Shown here: one piece after another, positions 33,453-44,065 of the stretch | Position numbering within the stretch: the stretch's first letter is position 1 | Layout of the letters: each line of letters begins with the position of its first letter | Assembly: GCA_003315335.1 (NCBI GenBank) | Contig: QNRL01000001.1 | Coordinates: forward strand, 434,001 to 498,000 | Source of the DNA: Pseudocitrobacter faecalis | GTDB lineage: Bacteria; Pseudomonadota; Gammaproteobacteria; Enterobacterales; Enterobacteriaceae | Direction of reading: 5' to 3' | Length of the DNA stretch: 64,000 nucleotides | Position numbers and translations under genes: made by a program | The notes under the pieces: generated by a model | What the model was told of the DNA's origin: nothing | Databases searched by the model: none | What the model saw: the letters and a program-made list of their open reading frames with translations, nothing else

Positions 33453-34388
33453 ATGGTTAAAATTTATACGCTCACATTCGCTCCTTCACTCGACAGCGCC
33501 ACGCAGACGCCGCAAATTTATCCAGAAGGGAAACTACGTTGTAGCTCACCTGTATTTGAGCCCGGCGGTGGTGGTATCAACGTCGCCCGCGCGATTACGT
33601 TTTTAGGCGGAAAAGCGACGGCCATTTTTCCCGTAGGCGGCGCGACGGGGGAACACCTCGCCGCCCTGCTAACCGAAGAACATGTCCCGGTTGAATGTGT
33701 TGAGGCGCGGGAGTGGACGCGCCAGAATCTCCATGTTCACGTGAACACCAGTGGGGAGCAATACCGCTTCGTGATGCCTGGTGCAACGCTACATGAAGAT
33801 GAGATCCGTAAGCTCGAAGAGAAAGTCACCCAAATTGAAGCCGGTTCACTTCTCGTGATAAGCGGCAGTCTTCCCCCCGGCGTTAGCCTTGAACGCTTTG
33901 TCGCACTGATTAAGTCAGCACAACAACATGGCGTGCGTTGTGTCGTGGATAGCTCCGGCGATGCGCTGGCTGCCGCACTGGATATCGGCAACATTGAGTT
34001 AGTCAAACCGAATCAGAAAGAGCTTAGCGCATTAGTGCAACGCGATTTAATTCAGCCAAATGATGTCCGTAAAGCAGCCGAAGAGATCATTCACAGTGGA
34101 AAAGCCGCACGCGTGGTCGTGTCACTCGGCGCTCAGGGCGCACTTGCCGTGGATGCGAAAAATTGCGTTCAGGTCGTGCCGCCGCCGATTAAAAGCCAGA
34201 GCACCGTTGGCGCGGGTGACAGCATGGTTGGTGCGATGGTGTTGAAACTGGCCGAAAATGCCGGGCTTGAGGAGATGGTGCGTTACGGCGTCGCCGCCGG
34301 GAGCGCGGCCACCATTAATCAGGGCACGCGTCTGTGCTCACACGAGAACACGCAGCAAATCTTCGATTACTTGTCGCAGAATAAATAA
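33453..34388 (+). CDS. pfkB: PfkB, 6-phosphofructokinase isozyme II
   Basis: PfkB-family (ribokinase-like) kinase converting fructose 6-phosphate to fructose 1,6-bisphosphate. It has 311 residues. The N-terminal substrate motif GGGGINVARAI and the C-terminal ATP/anion-hole motif VGAGDSMVGAM with the catalytic aspartate are present. A strong ribosome site GGGAGG precedes the ATG. It is the minor isozyme, ATP-inhibited in E. coli. Confidence 0.97.
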   Translation: MVKIYTLTFAPSLDSATQTPQIYPEGKLRCSSPVFEPGGGGINVARAITFLGGKATAIFPVGGATGEHLAALLTEEHVPVECVEAREWTRQNLHVHVNTSGEQYRFVMPGATLHEDEIRKLEEKVTQIEAGSLLVISGSLPPGVSLERFVALIKSAQQHGVRCVVDSSGDALAAALDIGNIELVKPNQKELSALVQRDLIQPNDVRKAAEEIIHSGKAARVVVSLGAQGALAVDAKNCVQVVPPPIKSQSTVGAGDSMVGAMVLKLAENAGLEEMVRYGVAAGSAATINQGTRLCSHENTQQIFDYLSQNK

Positions 34389-34478
34389 TGATATCCGGCC
34401 CGGAATCTCCGCCCGGGTCGCGAAATCACGCCAATCGACTATGCTAAAAAAATTCTTGTATTAACAATGAGGTGAATT

Positions 34479-34763
34479 ATGAGCGGTGAAATCACCCGTT
34501 ACGTTGTGACGATTAAATTTCAGGAAGAGACGCTGACTGAGCTTAATGAACTCAATAATCATCTGACACGCGCCGGATTTACTCTGACGCTCACGGATGA
34601 TGACGGAAAAGTCCATGAACTGGGTACCAATACATTCGGCCTGGTTAGCCCGCAAAATAGTCAGGAAATTAAGACGTTAGTTGGTGGGCTCGCGGAAACC
34701 GCTATCGACAAAGCTGTCGATATTGAGGTCATCACATTCGAGCAGTGGCTGAAAGATCAATAA
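34479..34763 (+). CDS. ydiZ: YdiZ, conserved protein of unknown function
   Basis: 94-residue soluble protein, opening MSGEITRYVVTIKFQEETLT and ending ITFEQWLKDQ. It is a small alpha/beta protein with an endoribonuclease GhoS-like resemblance reported for YdiZ; I cannot confirm catalytic residues. It follows pfkB by 90 bases, as in E. coli, with AATGAGGTG upstream of the start. Confidence 0.88.
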   Translation: MSGEITRYVVTIKFQEETLTELNELNNHLTRAGFTLTLTDDDGKVHELGTNTFGLVSPQNSQEIKTLVGGLAETAIDKAVDIEVITFEQWLKDQ

Positions 34764-34868
34764 ATGCTGTTGCGGCATTTTAACTCCTGGTTGTGCGTTA
34801 GTTCGAGTTTTTGCACCGCATTTGTGCGCTAACCTTATGATCTGGCAGAAAACATGGGGAGAGACATC

Positions 34869-35729
34869 ATGTGGCAAGCGATCGGTAACCTGTTAAGTGA
34901 ACAACTCGGCAAAGGTGAAATCGAGCAGCGCGACGAACTGCCAGGCGGTGAAATCCACGCCGCATGGCATATTCGCTACGCAGGTCGCGATCTCTTTGTG
35001 AAATGCGATGAGCGTGAGCTACTGCCCATCTTCACGGCGGAAGCTGACCAGCTCGAACTCTTGTCTCGTAGTAAAACCGTGACGGTGCCGAAGGTCTTTG
35101 CCGTCGGTTCAGACCGCGATTACAGCTTTCTGGTGATGGAGTATCTCCCTCCCCGCCCGCTGGACGCGCACAACGCATTCTTACTAGGGCAACAAATTGC
35201 GCGACTGCACCAATGGAGCGACCAGCCGCAGTTTGGCCTCGATTTTGATAACGATCTCTCCACAACGCCGCAGCCAAATGCCTGGCAGCGGCGCTGGTCT
35301 ACCTTTTTTGCCGAACAGCGTATTGGCTGGCAGCTTGAACTGGCGGCGGAAAAAGGGATGGAGTTTGGCGACATTGATGCCATTGTCGATCATGTTCAGC
35401 AACGCCTGAGCTCACATCAGCCGCAGCCGGCGTTATTACACGGCGATTTGTGGTCCAACAACTGTGCTCTGGGCCCGAACGGCCCTTATATCTTTGATCC
35501 TGCCTGCTATTGGGGTGACCGTGAATGCGATCTGGCGATGCTACCGCTGCATCCGGAACAGCCACCGCAAATCTATGACGGCTACCAGTCTGTCGCCCCG
35601 CTGCCGGCTGATTTTCTTGAACGCCAATCGGTCTATCAACTTTATACCTTATTTAACCGGGCGATTCTGTTCGGCGGGCAACATCTGGTGATTGCGCAGA
35701 AAGCGCTGGATAACGTGCTGGCAGCGTAA
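34869..35729 (+). CDS. yniA: YniA, fructosamine-kinase-family phosphotransferase
   Basis: 286 residues from MWQAIGNLLSEQLGKGEIEQ; an earlier in-frame ATG at 34854 is less likely. The aminoglycoside phosphotransferase-like fold has the catalytic loop LLHGDLWSNNCALG and the metal-binding YIFDPACYWGDRECDLAM. The family phosphorylates ketosamines for protein deglycation; the physiological substrate in bacteria is unsettled. It is the last gene in E. coli-like order before the junction with tonB. Confidence 0.95.
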   Translation: MWQAIGNLLSEQLGKGEIEQRDELPGGEIHAAWHIRYAGRDLFVKCDERELLPIFTAEADQLELLSRSKTVTVPKVFAVGSDRDYSFLVMEYLPPRPLDAHNAFLLGQQIARLHQWSDQPQFGLDFDNDLSTTPQPNAWQRRWSTFFAEQRIGWQLELAAEKGMEFGDIDAIVDHVQQRLSSHQPQPALLHGDLWSNNCALGPNGPYIFDPACYWGDRECDLAMLPLHPEQPPQIYDGYQSVAPLPADFLERQSVYQLYTLFNRAILFGGQHLVIAQKALDNVLAA

Positions 35730-35741
35730 ACCAAAGAAGAA

Positions 35742-35763
35742 AGCCCCCGTATTTGGGGGCTTC
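35742..35763. terminator. Bidirectional terminator between yniA and tonB
   Basis: AAGCCCCC-N6-GGGGGCTT between convergent yniA and tonB, with CTTCTCGTC on one side and TTCTTCTTTGG on the other. It lies exactly at the point where gene order departs from E. coli. Confidence 0.8.
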
Positions 35764-35767
35764 TCGT

Positions 35768-36490
35768 CTAGTTCATTTGTACGCCTTTGAGGCGGAATTC
35801 AATGTTCATGATCAAACCGTTACCCGGCTTGCCAGCTTCGTAACGCCATTTGCGCATCGCGGCTTTCACGTCACGTTCAAACATATTCGACGGCTGCGCG
35901 GAAAGAATTTGAACATTTTCCACTCGACCATCTGCTGTCACATCAAACTTCACGCGAACTTTACCCTCAATACGCAGCGCCAGTGCGCGAGACGGATAGC
36001 TTGGCTGCGAGCGATTTAACGCCTTTGGCCCGGTTGGCGCGGTGATCGTCGGCTTGCTGGTGCCAGTCTGGTTATTGGCGACGGAACGCGCAGGTGGCGC
36101 ATCGTTTGTTGTCGTCGATAATGGCCGCGTTTCTACCGGTTTCACTTCTGGCTTACGCTCTTCCACCTTTTTCACTGGCTTCGGTTTCGGCTTTGGTTTC
36201 GGCTTCGGTTTCGGTTTTTCGATAACCACTGGCGCCTCTTTTGGCGGCTCAGGAACCACTTCCGGCTCTGGCTCGGGTTCAGGCTCAGCTACGGGTTGCG
36301 GTGGCTGAACCGCCTGAGGCGGCTCGAGGTCGGAAGGCGCAACCATCGTAATGGAGATAGGCTGAGCGGGTGCGGGCAGTTCAATAACCTGATGTACCGA
36401 GGTGTAAAGCAGGCCCGCCACGACGGCACCGTGAATACCAACGGACAGCAATGTTGGCCACGGAAAGCGGCGAGGTAAATCAAGGGTCAT
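35768..36490 (-). CDS. tonB: TonB energy transducer
   Basis: Couples the proton motive force harvested by ExbB/ExbD to outer-membrane siderophore and B12 receptors. It has 240 residues from MTLDLPRRFPWPTLLSVGIH. The N-terminal anchor (about 12-32) carries the functional Ser and His; a Glu-Pro and Lys-Pro rich rod follows, with seven consecutive KP dipeptides (one more than E. coli K-12); the C-terminal domain with YPSRALALRIEGKVRVKF contacts the TonB box. An in-frame ATG three codons earlier is possible. A Fur operator is upstream. Confidence 0.97.
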   Translation of the reverse strand: MTLDLPRRFPWPTLLSVGIHGAVVAGLLYTSVHQVIELPAPAQPISITMVAPSDLEPPQAVQPPQPVAEPEPEPEPEVVPEPPKEAPVVIEKPKPKPKPKPKPKPVKKVEERKPEVKPVETRPLSTTTNDAPPARSVANNQTGTSKPTITAPTGPKALNRSQPSYPSRALALRIEGKVRVKFDVTADGRVENVQILSAQPSNMFERDVKAAMRKWRYEAGKPGNGLIMNIEFRLKGVQMN

Positions 36491-36539
36491 TGAAGTCATA
36501 ATCGTTACTGTTGAAAAATGATGAGAGTGATTTTAAATG

Positions 36540-36558
36540 CAAATAGCAATCATATTCA
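36540..36558 (-). promoter_or_regulatory. Fur operator of tonB
   Basis: On the minus strand GAATATGATTGCTATTTGC, the same sequence as the E. coli tonB Fur site, 50 bases upstream of the ATG. Confidence 0.85.
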
Positions 36559-36713
36559 ATAAGCCTTCTTATCTTCCGTCAAGTTTCCGCCGCTTTTGCT
36601 GAAAAAAAGCACGCCCTGCCACCCTGCTTTATCATTGTTTTAACTTTGCATTGCAGTCGTAGTCGCTTTCACTTACCGTAATTTACAGCTAACTAAAAAC
36701 AGGAGCTCTGCCC

Positions 36714-37010
36714 GTGCTTTACGTCATTTACGCTGAAGATTACGCCGACACCCTCGAGAAACGTCTGTCCGTCCGCCCGGCTCACCTGGCGCGTCTACAA
36801 TTGCTGCATGATGAAGGTCGCCTTTTAACAGCAGGCCCAATGCCTGCGGTTGATAGCAACGATCCCGGCGCTGCGGGTTTTAGCGGCTCGACGGTCATTG
36901 CCAAATTTGAATCACTGGAAGCGGCGCAATCCTGGGCACAGGACGACCCGTATGTGGCGGCGGGTGTGTATGAACGCGTGACCGTGCGCCCGTACAAGAA
37001 AGTATTCTGA
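36714..37010 (+). CDS. yciI: YciI, small YCII-family protein
   Basis: 98 residues with a GTG start (GTG CTT TAC GTC), as in E. coli, preceded by AGGAGC. It has the YCII/dimeric alpha-beta barrel fold with the conserved His-Asp pair in [14 protein letters not shown] and [16 protein letters not shown]. Some family members show muconolactone isomerase-like or dehydrochlorinase folds; the function in enterobacteria is unknown. It is divergent from tonB. Confidence 0.93.
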   Translation: MLYVIYAEDYADTLEKRLSVRPAHLARLQLLHDEGRLLTAGPMPAVDSNDPGAAGFSGSTVIAKFESLEAAQSWAQDDPYVAAGVYERVTVRPYKKVF

Positions 37011-37025
37011 AGCCAGAAAAACATC

Positions 37026-37049
37026 GGGCACCGCAAGCGGTGCCCTTTT
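37026..37049 (+). terminator. yciI terminator
   Basis: GGGCACCGC-AA-GCGGTGCCC followed by TTTT, 16 bases after the yciI stop; convergent with yciY. Confidence 0.85.
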
Positions 37050-37053
37050 GCCA

Positions 37054-37227
37054 TTAAAGATCGTAAATGGCATACAGCAAACAGTTACGCTGTCGCCCGA
37101 CCAGGCACTTTCTGATGGAGTGGATACGCATATTACGACGTGACTGCGCTTCCAGCCAACGAGCTTTGCGGCGGCTCGCCTGACGCAACATCCGCCAGCG
37201 CCCCACTTCCGGTCTACTACGCTTCAT
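37054..37227 (-). CDS. yciY: YciY, small basic protein
   Basis: 57-residue, strongly basic protein, opening MKRSRPEVGRWRMLRQASRR and matching E. coli YciY in length and sequence. Arg/Lys-rich throughout with two cysteines (in IRKCLVG and RQRNCLLY). Function unknown. It begins 142 bases upstream of the divergent clsA and ends at the yciI terminator. Confidence 0.85.
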   Translation of the reverse strand: MKRSRPEVGRWRMLRQASRRKARWLEAQSRRNMRIHSIRKCLVGRQRNCLLYAIYDL

Positions 37228-37369
37228 TTCTACCGCTCTTATCGAAGAAGAGAGCTCATTATACCCCCGGGAAAACGGCTTACCAGCGCTTTTCCCTCGC
37301 GTTTTTATTTGCCAGATGAATCTTGATGCGTAAACTCATAACAAACGCTTTCAAAAGGACTTTCTGACT

Positions 37370-39194
<1,825 letters not shown>

Positions 39195-39205
39195 GATGTG
39201 TGAAG

Positions 39206-39229
39206 GGGCAGCCAGCGCTGCCCTTTTTT
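39206..39229 (+). terminator. clsA-yciU terminator
   Basis: GGGCAGC-CAGC-GCTGCCC followed by six T, overlapping the stop of the convergent channel gene. Confidence 0.85.
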
Positions 39230-40064
39230 ATTCTTCCGGTAGTTTCCCACCACAGGCTTTACAATATTTCGCGGCGGTTTCATGCCCACTTTGCTTACAG
39301 TCCGGGCAAATTCTTGCCAGCTGACGTTTAGCGATTTCACCGCTCATTTGCGAGGTAATAATGCCGGTCGGAATGGCAATGACGGAATAACCAATCAAAA
39401 TCAGTAACGATGCTACCGCCCGTCCCGGCGCCGTATGCGGCGTGATATCACCGTAGCCTACGGTCGTGACGGTAACAATCGCCCAGTAGACCGAGGTGCT
39501 TAAGGTGGTGAAACCATTCGCCGGCCCTTCAATGCCGTACATTAATGCGCCCGCGACCACCATCACGATTGAGATAAAGGCGTAAAACAGAATTAGCTGA
39601 TGACGCGATTTTACAATCGCTCCCCAAATACCATTTAATGCGGGCATCAGGCGTAACAATTTCAGAATCCGCAGCACGCGAATGACACGCATTGCTCGCC
39701 AGGCAAAAAGATAATCGATGCCAATTTGAGGCCACAGCATAATCACGTAAAACGGTAAAATGGTGGCAAGGTCGATTATCCCCCAGAGACTAAAAACATA
39801 ACTCGCAGGCTGCGGCCAACTGAAGACACGCAAAATATATTCGAGGGTAAAGACCAGCGTGAAGAAGAGTTCCACCCACACAAAAAGGTGCCATTCATCG
39901 TAAGTCAGGTGATAAGTGGTTCCGATGCCCGATTCAATAAAAATCACCACCACGCTTAACAGGGCAAATACCCCACAAAGTGCTTCAAAGCGCCGTGCCG
40001 AACGCCGGTTATGGTCGAACAGCGCGTGGTAAATCCGCCGACGAAAAGTTTGCATGACCAACAC
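39228..40064 (-). CDS. Voltage-gated-type K+ channel with C-terminal zinc ribbon
   Basis: 278-residue six-helix ion channel. S1-S3 span about 28-112, S4 (about 123-140) has arginines at every third position in RAMRVIRVLRILKLLRL, S5 is about 155-177, the selectivity filter TTVGYGD is at 200-206, and S6 about 215-238. There is no RCK domain, unlike E. coli Kch, which occupies a similar place. Instead the tail has two CxxC pairs (Cys253/256 and Cys268/271) that look like a zinc ribbon. The start may be 40064 or the ATG at 40055. Ion selectivity is inferred from the filter. Confidence 0.87.
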   Translation of the reverse strand: MLVMQTFRRRIYHALFDHNRRSARRFEALCGVFALLSVVVIFIESGIGTTYHLTYDEWHLFVWVELFFTLVFTLEYILRVFSWPQPASYVFSLWGIIDLATILPFYVIMLWPQIGIDYLFAWRAMRVIRVLRILKLLRLMPALNGIWGAIVKSRHQLILFYAFISIVMVVAGALMYGIEGPANGFTTLSTSVYWAIVTVTTVGYGDITPHTAPGRAVASLLILIGYSVIAIPTGIITSQMSGEIAKRQLARICPDCKQSGHETAAKYCKACGGKLPEE

Positions 40065-40079
40065 GTTTTAACCTCATAA

Positions 40080-40107
40080 GAAAAAGGGCTGACAGTTGTC
40101 AGCCCTT
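40080..40107 (-). terminator. oppF terminator
   Basis: AAGGGCTGACA-AC-TGTCAGCCCTT followed by TTTCTT on the minus strand, 4 bases after the oppF stop. Confidence 0.88.
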
Positions 40108-40111
40108 GCGA

Positions 40112-41116
40112 TTATAACGGGTCTACCTTCAGGCAGGAAACCGCGTGCCGGAAGCTCCCCTCCAGCACCGGTCGGGTTTTCGCACACTCCGGCCCGGCAA
40201 TTGGACAACGGGTACGGAAGACGCAGCCCGACGGAGGGTTAATTGGCGATGGCAATTCTCCCTCCAGCAACTGAATGGTTTTTTGCTTTTCCAGATCCGG
40301 GTCGGGAACCGGCACCGCCGACATCAACGCTTTGGTATAAGGATGCAGCGGATTGTGATACACCTCGTCGTAGGTGCCCAGCTCCACCGCATGCCCCAGA
40401 TACATCACCAGCACGCGATCGGAAATGTGTTTCACCACCGCCAGATCGTGGGCAATAAAGATCAACGACAGACCCATTTCACGTTGCAATTGCTGTAACA
40501 GGTTCACAACCTGCGCCTGAATGGACACATCCAGCGCAGAAACGGGTTCATCACAGATAATCAGTTTCGGTTCAAGTATTAGCGCACGCGCAATGCCAAT
40601 TCGCTGACACTGACCGCCGGAAAACTCATGTGGATAGCGGTTGACCAGGTTCGGCAGTAGCCCCACTTTCATCATCATCGCTTTCACCCGATCGCGCACT
40701 TCCTGGCGTGGCATTTTTGGATGATAAGTACGCAGCGGCTCGGCGATGATTTCACCGATAGTCATGCGCGGGTTGAGCGAGGCCAGCGGGTCCTGGAAAA
40801 TCATCTGAATATCGCTACGCACGTCGCGCCATTCATCCGCTTTCATGCCGAGCAAATCTTTACCCAGCCAGGCCACACGCCCGTCGGTGGCTTTCACCAG
40901 GCCGATAATCGCGCGTGCAAAAGTGGATTTCCCGCAGCCAGATTCACCGACCACACCCAGCGTTTCCCCTTCATACAAACGCAGCGTTACGCCATCCACA
41001 GCCTTCAGGGTTTTAGCCGGTTGCCAGAACCACTGTTTGCCATCCTTAATATCAAAGTGGACTTTTAAGTCCGCGATTTCGAGCAGAATTTTTCTCTCTT
41101 CGGTGACGGCGTTCAT
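40112..41116 (-). CDS. oppF: OppF, oligopeptide ABC transporter ATPase
   Basis: ATPase of the OppABCDF oligopeptide importer, 334 residues. Walker [10 protein letters not shown], signature SGGQCQR, Walker [13 protein letters not shown] and the C-terminal oligopeptide-transporter cysteine motif ([15 protein letters not shown]), reported to bind a 4Fe-4S cluster in Opp/Dpp ATPases. It overlaps oppD by 4 bases. Confidence 0.97.
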   Translation of the reverse strand: MNAVTEERKILLEIADLKVHFDIKDGKQWFWQPAKTLKAVDGVTLRLYEGETLGVVGESGCGKSTFARAIIGLVKATDGRVAWLGKDLLGMKADEWRDVRSDIQMIFQDPLASLNPRMTIGEIIAEPLRTYHPKMPRQEVRDRVKAMMMKVGLLPNLVNRYPHEFSGGQCQRIGIARALILEPKLIICDEPVSALDVSIQAQVVNLLQQLQREMGLSLIFIAHDLAVVKHISDRVLVMYLGHAVELGTYDEVYHNPLHPYTKALMSAVPVPDPDLEKQKTIQLLEGELPSPINPPSGCVFRTRCPIAGPECAKTRPVLEGSFRHAVSCLKVDPL

Positions 41117-42129
41117 ACCAGTTCCCCCACAGGCTTATAGCAGGCGCGTAAACGACCCGGCGCAAATGTCTCCAGAGGCGGCGCGCTGCTGCAAATTTCC
41201 ATTGCGTGCGGACAGCGCGGCTGGAATGGACACCCCTTCGGCAGACGAAGCAGGTTGGGTGGATTACCCGGGATGGTCAGCAACGATTCGCCTTCGGCAT
41301 CAAGTCGCGGTACCGCATTGAGCAGGCCAATAGAGTAAGGATGGGCCGGATGATAGAACACATCGCGCGCGTTGCCATATTCCATGGTGCGCCCGGCGTA
41401 CATCACCAATACTTTGTCACAAATACCGGCAACGACGCCGAGATCGTGGGTAATCATGATAATCGCGGTATTAAACTCACGCTTCAGCTCATTAAGCAGC
41501 GTCATGATTTGCGCCTGTACCGTGACATCCAGCGCCGTAGTAGGTTCATCGGCAATCAGCAACTTAGGCCGACACAGCAGCGCCATCGCAATCATCACGC
41601 GCTGGCGCATCCCACCAGAGAACTCATGCGGATACATCTTCATGCGTTTACGCGCTTCCGGCATTTTTACCGCATCAAGCATTTTGACCGATTCTTCAAA
41701 CGCTTCAGCCTTACTCATGTTTTTATGCAGCATCAGAACTTCCATCAACTGCTCACCGACGCGCATATACGGGTTCAGCGAGGTCATCGGATCCTGGAAG
41801 ATCATCGAGATTTGCTCGGCGCGCAGCTTGTTCAGAGCGTGTTCTGGCAGATTAAGGATCTCTTTCCCGTTAAAGGTGGCCGAGCCGCCAATCCGCCCAT
41901 TACCCGCCAGTAGCCCCATCAGCGCGAAAGCAGTTTGTGATTTACCGGAACCGGACTCACCGACGATGCCCAGTGTTTCCCCGGCGCGCAGAGTAAAGTT
42001 GAGGTCATTTACTGCCGTCACATCTCCATCAGGCGTTTTAAAGGTGACGCGCAAGTCTTTTACATCCAGCAGCAGGCCCGTTTGCGCCTGCGTTTGCGGC
42101 GCTTTAGCCGTATCAATTACGCTCATCAC
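41113..42129 (-). CDS. oppD: OppD, oligopeptide ABC transporter ATPase
   Basis: 338-residue partner ATPase of OppF. Walker [10 protein letters not shown], signature SGGMRQR, Walker [13 protein letters not shown], and a C-terminal cysteine motif [16 protein letters not shown]. It lies 8 bases after oppC and overlaps oppF (ATGA). Confidence 0.97.
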   Translation of the reverse strand: MMSVIDTAKAPQTQAQTGLLLDVKDLRVTFKTPDGDVTAVNDLNFTLRAGETLGIVGESGSGKSQTAFALMGLLAGNGRIGGSATFNGKEILNLPEHALNKLRAEQISMIFQDPMTSLNPYMRVGEQLMEVLMLHKNMSKAEAFEESVKMLDAVKMPEARKRMKMYPHEFSGGMRQRVMIAMALLCRPKLLIADEPTTALDVTVQAQIMTLLNELKREFNTAIIMITHDLGVVAGICDKVLVMYAGRTMEYGNARDVFYHPAHPYSIGLLNAVPRLDAEGESLLTIPGNPPNLLRLPKGCPFQPRCPHAMEICSSAPPLETFAPGRLRACYKPVGELV

Positions 42130-42137
42130 GGCTCTCC

Positions 42138-43046
42138 TTAACGGTCTTTCGGGTCGAGGGCATCACGCAGGCCATCGCCGATAAAGTTGAAACAGAACAG
42201 GGTAACCACCAGGAAACCCGCCGGGAACAGCAGCAGCCATGGAGAAACTTCCATCGAGTTGGCACCATCACTGAGCAACGCGCCCCAACTACTCAGCGGC
42301 TCCTGGGTACCCAGCCCAAGGAAACTCAGGAAAGATTCAAACAGAATCATGCTCGGCACCAGAAGCGACGCATAAACCACCACCACGCCAAGTACGTTCG
42401 GCACAATATGGCGCACCACGATGCTAGCAGTAGAAACACCGCCGACCTGCGCGGCTTCGATAAACTCTTTGCGTTTCAGGCTGAGCGTTTGCCCACGAAC
42501 GATACGCGCCATATCCAGCCAGGAAACCATGCCGATAGCCACGAAAATCAACAGGATGTTCTGACCAAAGAAGGTCACTAGCAGGATAACGAAGAACATG
42601 AACGGGAAGGAGTTAAGGATTTCCAGCAGACGCATCATTACCGAGTCGACTTTGCCGCCGAGGTAACCGGACAGCGATCCGTAAAGCGTGCCGACAATCA
42701 CCGCCACCAGCGCTGCGGCAATCCCGACCATCAGCGAGATGCGCCCGCCGATTGCCACACGCACCAGCAAGTCACGCCCGGAGGAGTCAGTCCCAAAGTA
42801 GTGACCGGATTCCCTATCTGGCGCGCTCGACATCATTCCCCAGTCCGTATCAAAATAGGAGAACTGCGACAGCATCGGCGCCAGGGTCACGAACAGGGCT
42901 ATCAGCACTAATACCACCAGGCTGGCAACCGCCGCGCGGTTATGCATAAAGCGACGGCGCGCATCCTGCCACAGGCTGCGACCTTCAACATCCAGTTGTT
43001 CACTGAAGTTCTCCAGCGCCTCGCTATTTTTCTTACTCAATATCAT
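42138..43046 (-). CDS. oppC: OppC, oligopeptide ABC transporter permease
   Basis: 302-residue inner-membrane permease with six helices, a cytoplasmic N-terminal tail (about 1-37) and the EAA coupling motif near [20 protein letters not shown]. It pairs with OppB; 14 bases separate the genes. Confidence 0.97.
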   Translation of the reverse strand: MILSKKNSEALENFSEQLDVEGRSLWQDARRRFMHNRAAVASLVVLVLIALFVTLAPMLSQFSYFDTDWGMMSSAPDRESGHYFGTDSSGRDLLVRVAIGGRISLMVGIAAALVAVIVGTLYGSLSGYLGGKVDSVMMRLLEILNSFPFMFFVILLVTFFGQNILLIFVAIGMVSWLDMARIVRGQTLSLKRKEFIEAAQVGGVSTASIVVRHIVPNVLGVVVVYASLLVPSMILFESFLSFLGLGTQEPLSSWGALLSDGANSMEVSPWLLLFPAGFLVVTLFCFNFIGDGLRDALDPKDR

Positions 43047-43060
43047 GGCGAACTCCAGAC

Positions 43061-43981
43061 TCAGTAACGGATTTTAGGGTCAATCACGGCGTAGAGGACA
43101 TCCACTACCGCGTTAAACAGAATAGTCAACGCCCCGACCAGAATGGTCAGGCTCAGTACCAGCGAGTAATCGCGGTTCAGTGCGCCGTTGACAAACAGTT
43201 GCCCAATACCCGGCAGGCCATAGATGGTTTCGATAACCATTGAACCGGTGATGATGCCGACAAACGCGGGCCCCATATAGGAGAGTACCGGCAGCAACGC
43301 AGGCTTTAAGGCGTGACGGAAAATAATCCGCCGCATCGGCAGGCCTTTCGCGCGCGCGGTGCGGATAAAGTTGGAGTGCAGCACCTCAATCATCGAGCCG
43401 CGGGTGATACGCGCAATACTGGCAATATAGGCCAGCGACAGCGCCACCATCGGCAGGATCATAAATTTCAGCGCCCCGCCGTTCCAGCCTCCGCCGGGAA
43501 GCCATTTCAGCGTAATGGCGAAGATCATCACCAGCAGCGGCGCGACGACAAAGCTGGGGATCACCACCCCGGTCATCGCGATACCCATTACCGAATAGTC
43601 CCATTTGGAATTTTGTTTAAGCGCCGCAATTACGCCCGCAGTCACACCCAATACCACCGCCAGAATAAAGGCGGCCGCCCCCAGTTTCGCCGATACCGGG
43701 AAGCTGCTCGCCACCAGATCGTTAACCGAATAATCTTTATATTTAAAAGAAGGCCCGAAATCGCCGTGCGCCAGTTGCTTCAGGTAACTGAAGTATTGCG
43801 TGGTGATGGGATCGTTTAAGTGGTATTTCGCTTCAATGTTCGCCATGACTTCTGGCGGTAAGGTGCGCTCACCGGTGAAAGGACTTCCCGGTGCAAGGCG
43901 CATCATAAAGAATGAAATGGTAATAAGAATAAATAGCGTCGGAATCGCTTCCAGACAGCGACGAAGTATAAATTTCAACAT
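43061..43981 (-). CDS. oppB: OppB, oligopeptide ABC transporter permease
   Basis: 306 residues from MLKFILRRCLEAIPTLFILI, the E. coli length; an upstream in-frame ATG at 44056 lies in the intercistronic hairpin and is rejected. Six transmembrane helices, with the EAA-type segment RTARAKGLPMRRIIFRHALK. Expressed below oppA because of the hairpin between them. Confidence 0.96.
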   Translation of the reverse strand: MLKFILRRCLEAIPTLFILITISFFMMRLAPGSPFTGERTLPPEVMANIEAKYHLNDPITTQYFSYLKQLAHGDFGPSFKYKDYSVNDLVASSFPVSAKLGAAAFILAVVLGVTAGVIAALKQNSKWDYSVMGIAMTGVVIPSFVVAPLLVMIFAITLKWLPGGGWNGGALKFMILPMVALSLAYIASIARITRGSMIEVLHSNFIRTARAKGLPMRRIIFRHALKPALLPVLSYMGPAFVGIITGSMVIETIYGLPGIGQLFVNGALNRDYSLVLSLTILVGALTILFNAVVDVLYAVIDPKIRY

Positions 43982-44031
43982 TGCCCGTACCTTTTGGCCA
44001 GTGCCTTCAATAATGCGATAAGCGAGACACC

Positions 44032-44056
44032 GTGAGACAGGCCGGGCCTGCCTCAC
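44032..44056 (-). repeat. Intercistronic hairpin between oppA and oppB
   Basis: GTGAGACAGGC-CGG-GCCTGCCTCAC, an 11-bp stem with one mismatch, 10 bases after the oppA stop. Such structures protect the abundant oppA message and lower downstream expression. Confidence 0.75.
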
Positions 44057-44065
44057 GTATTGCCA

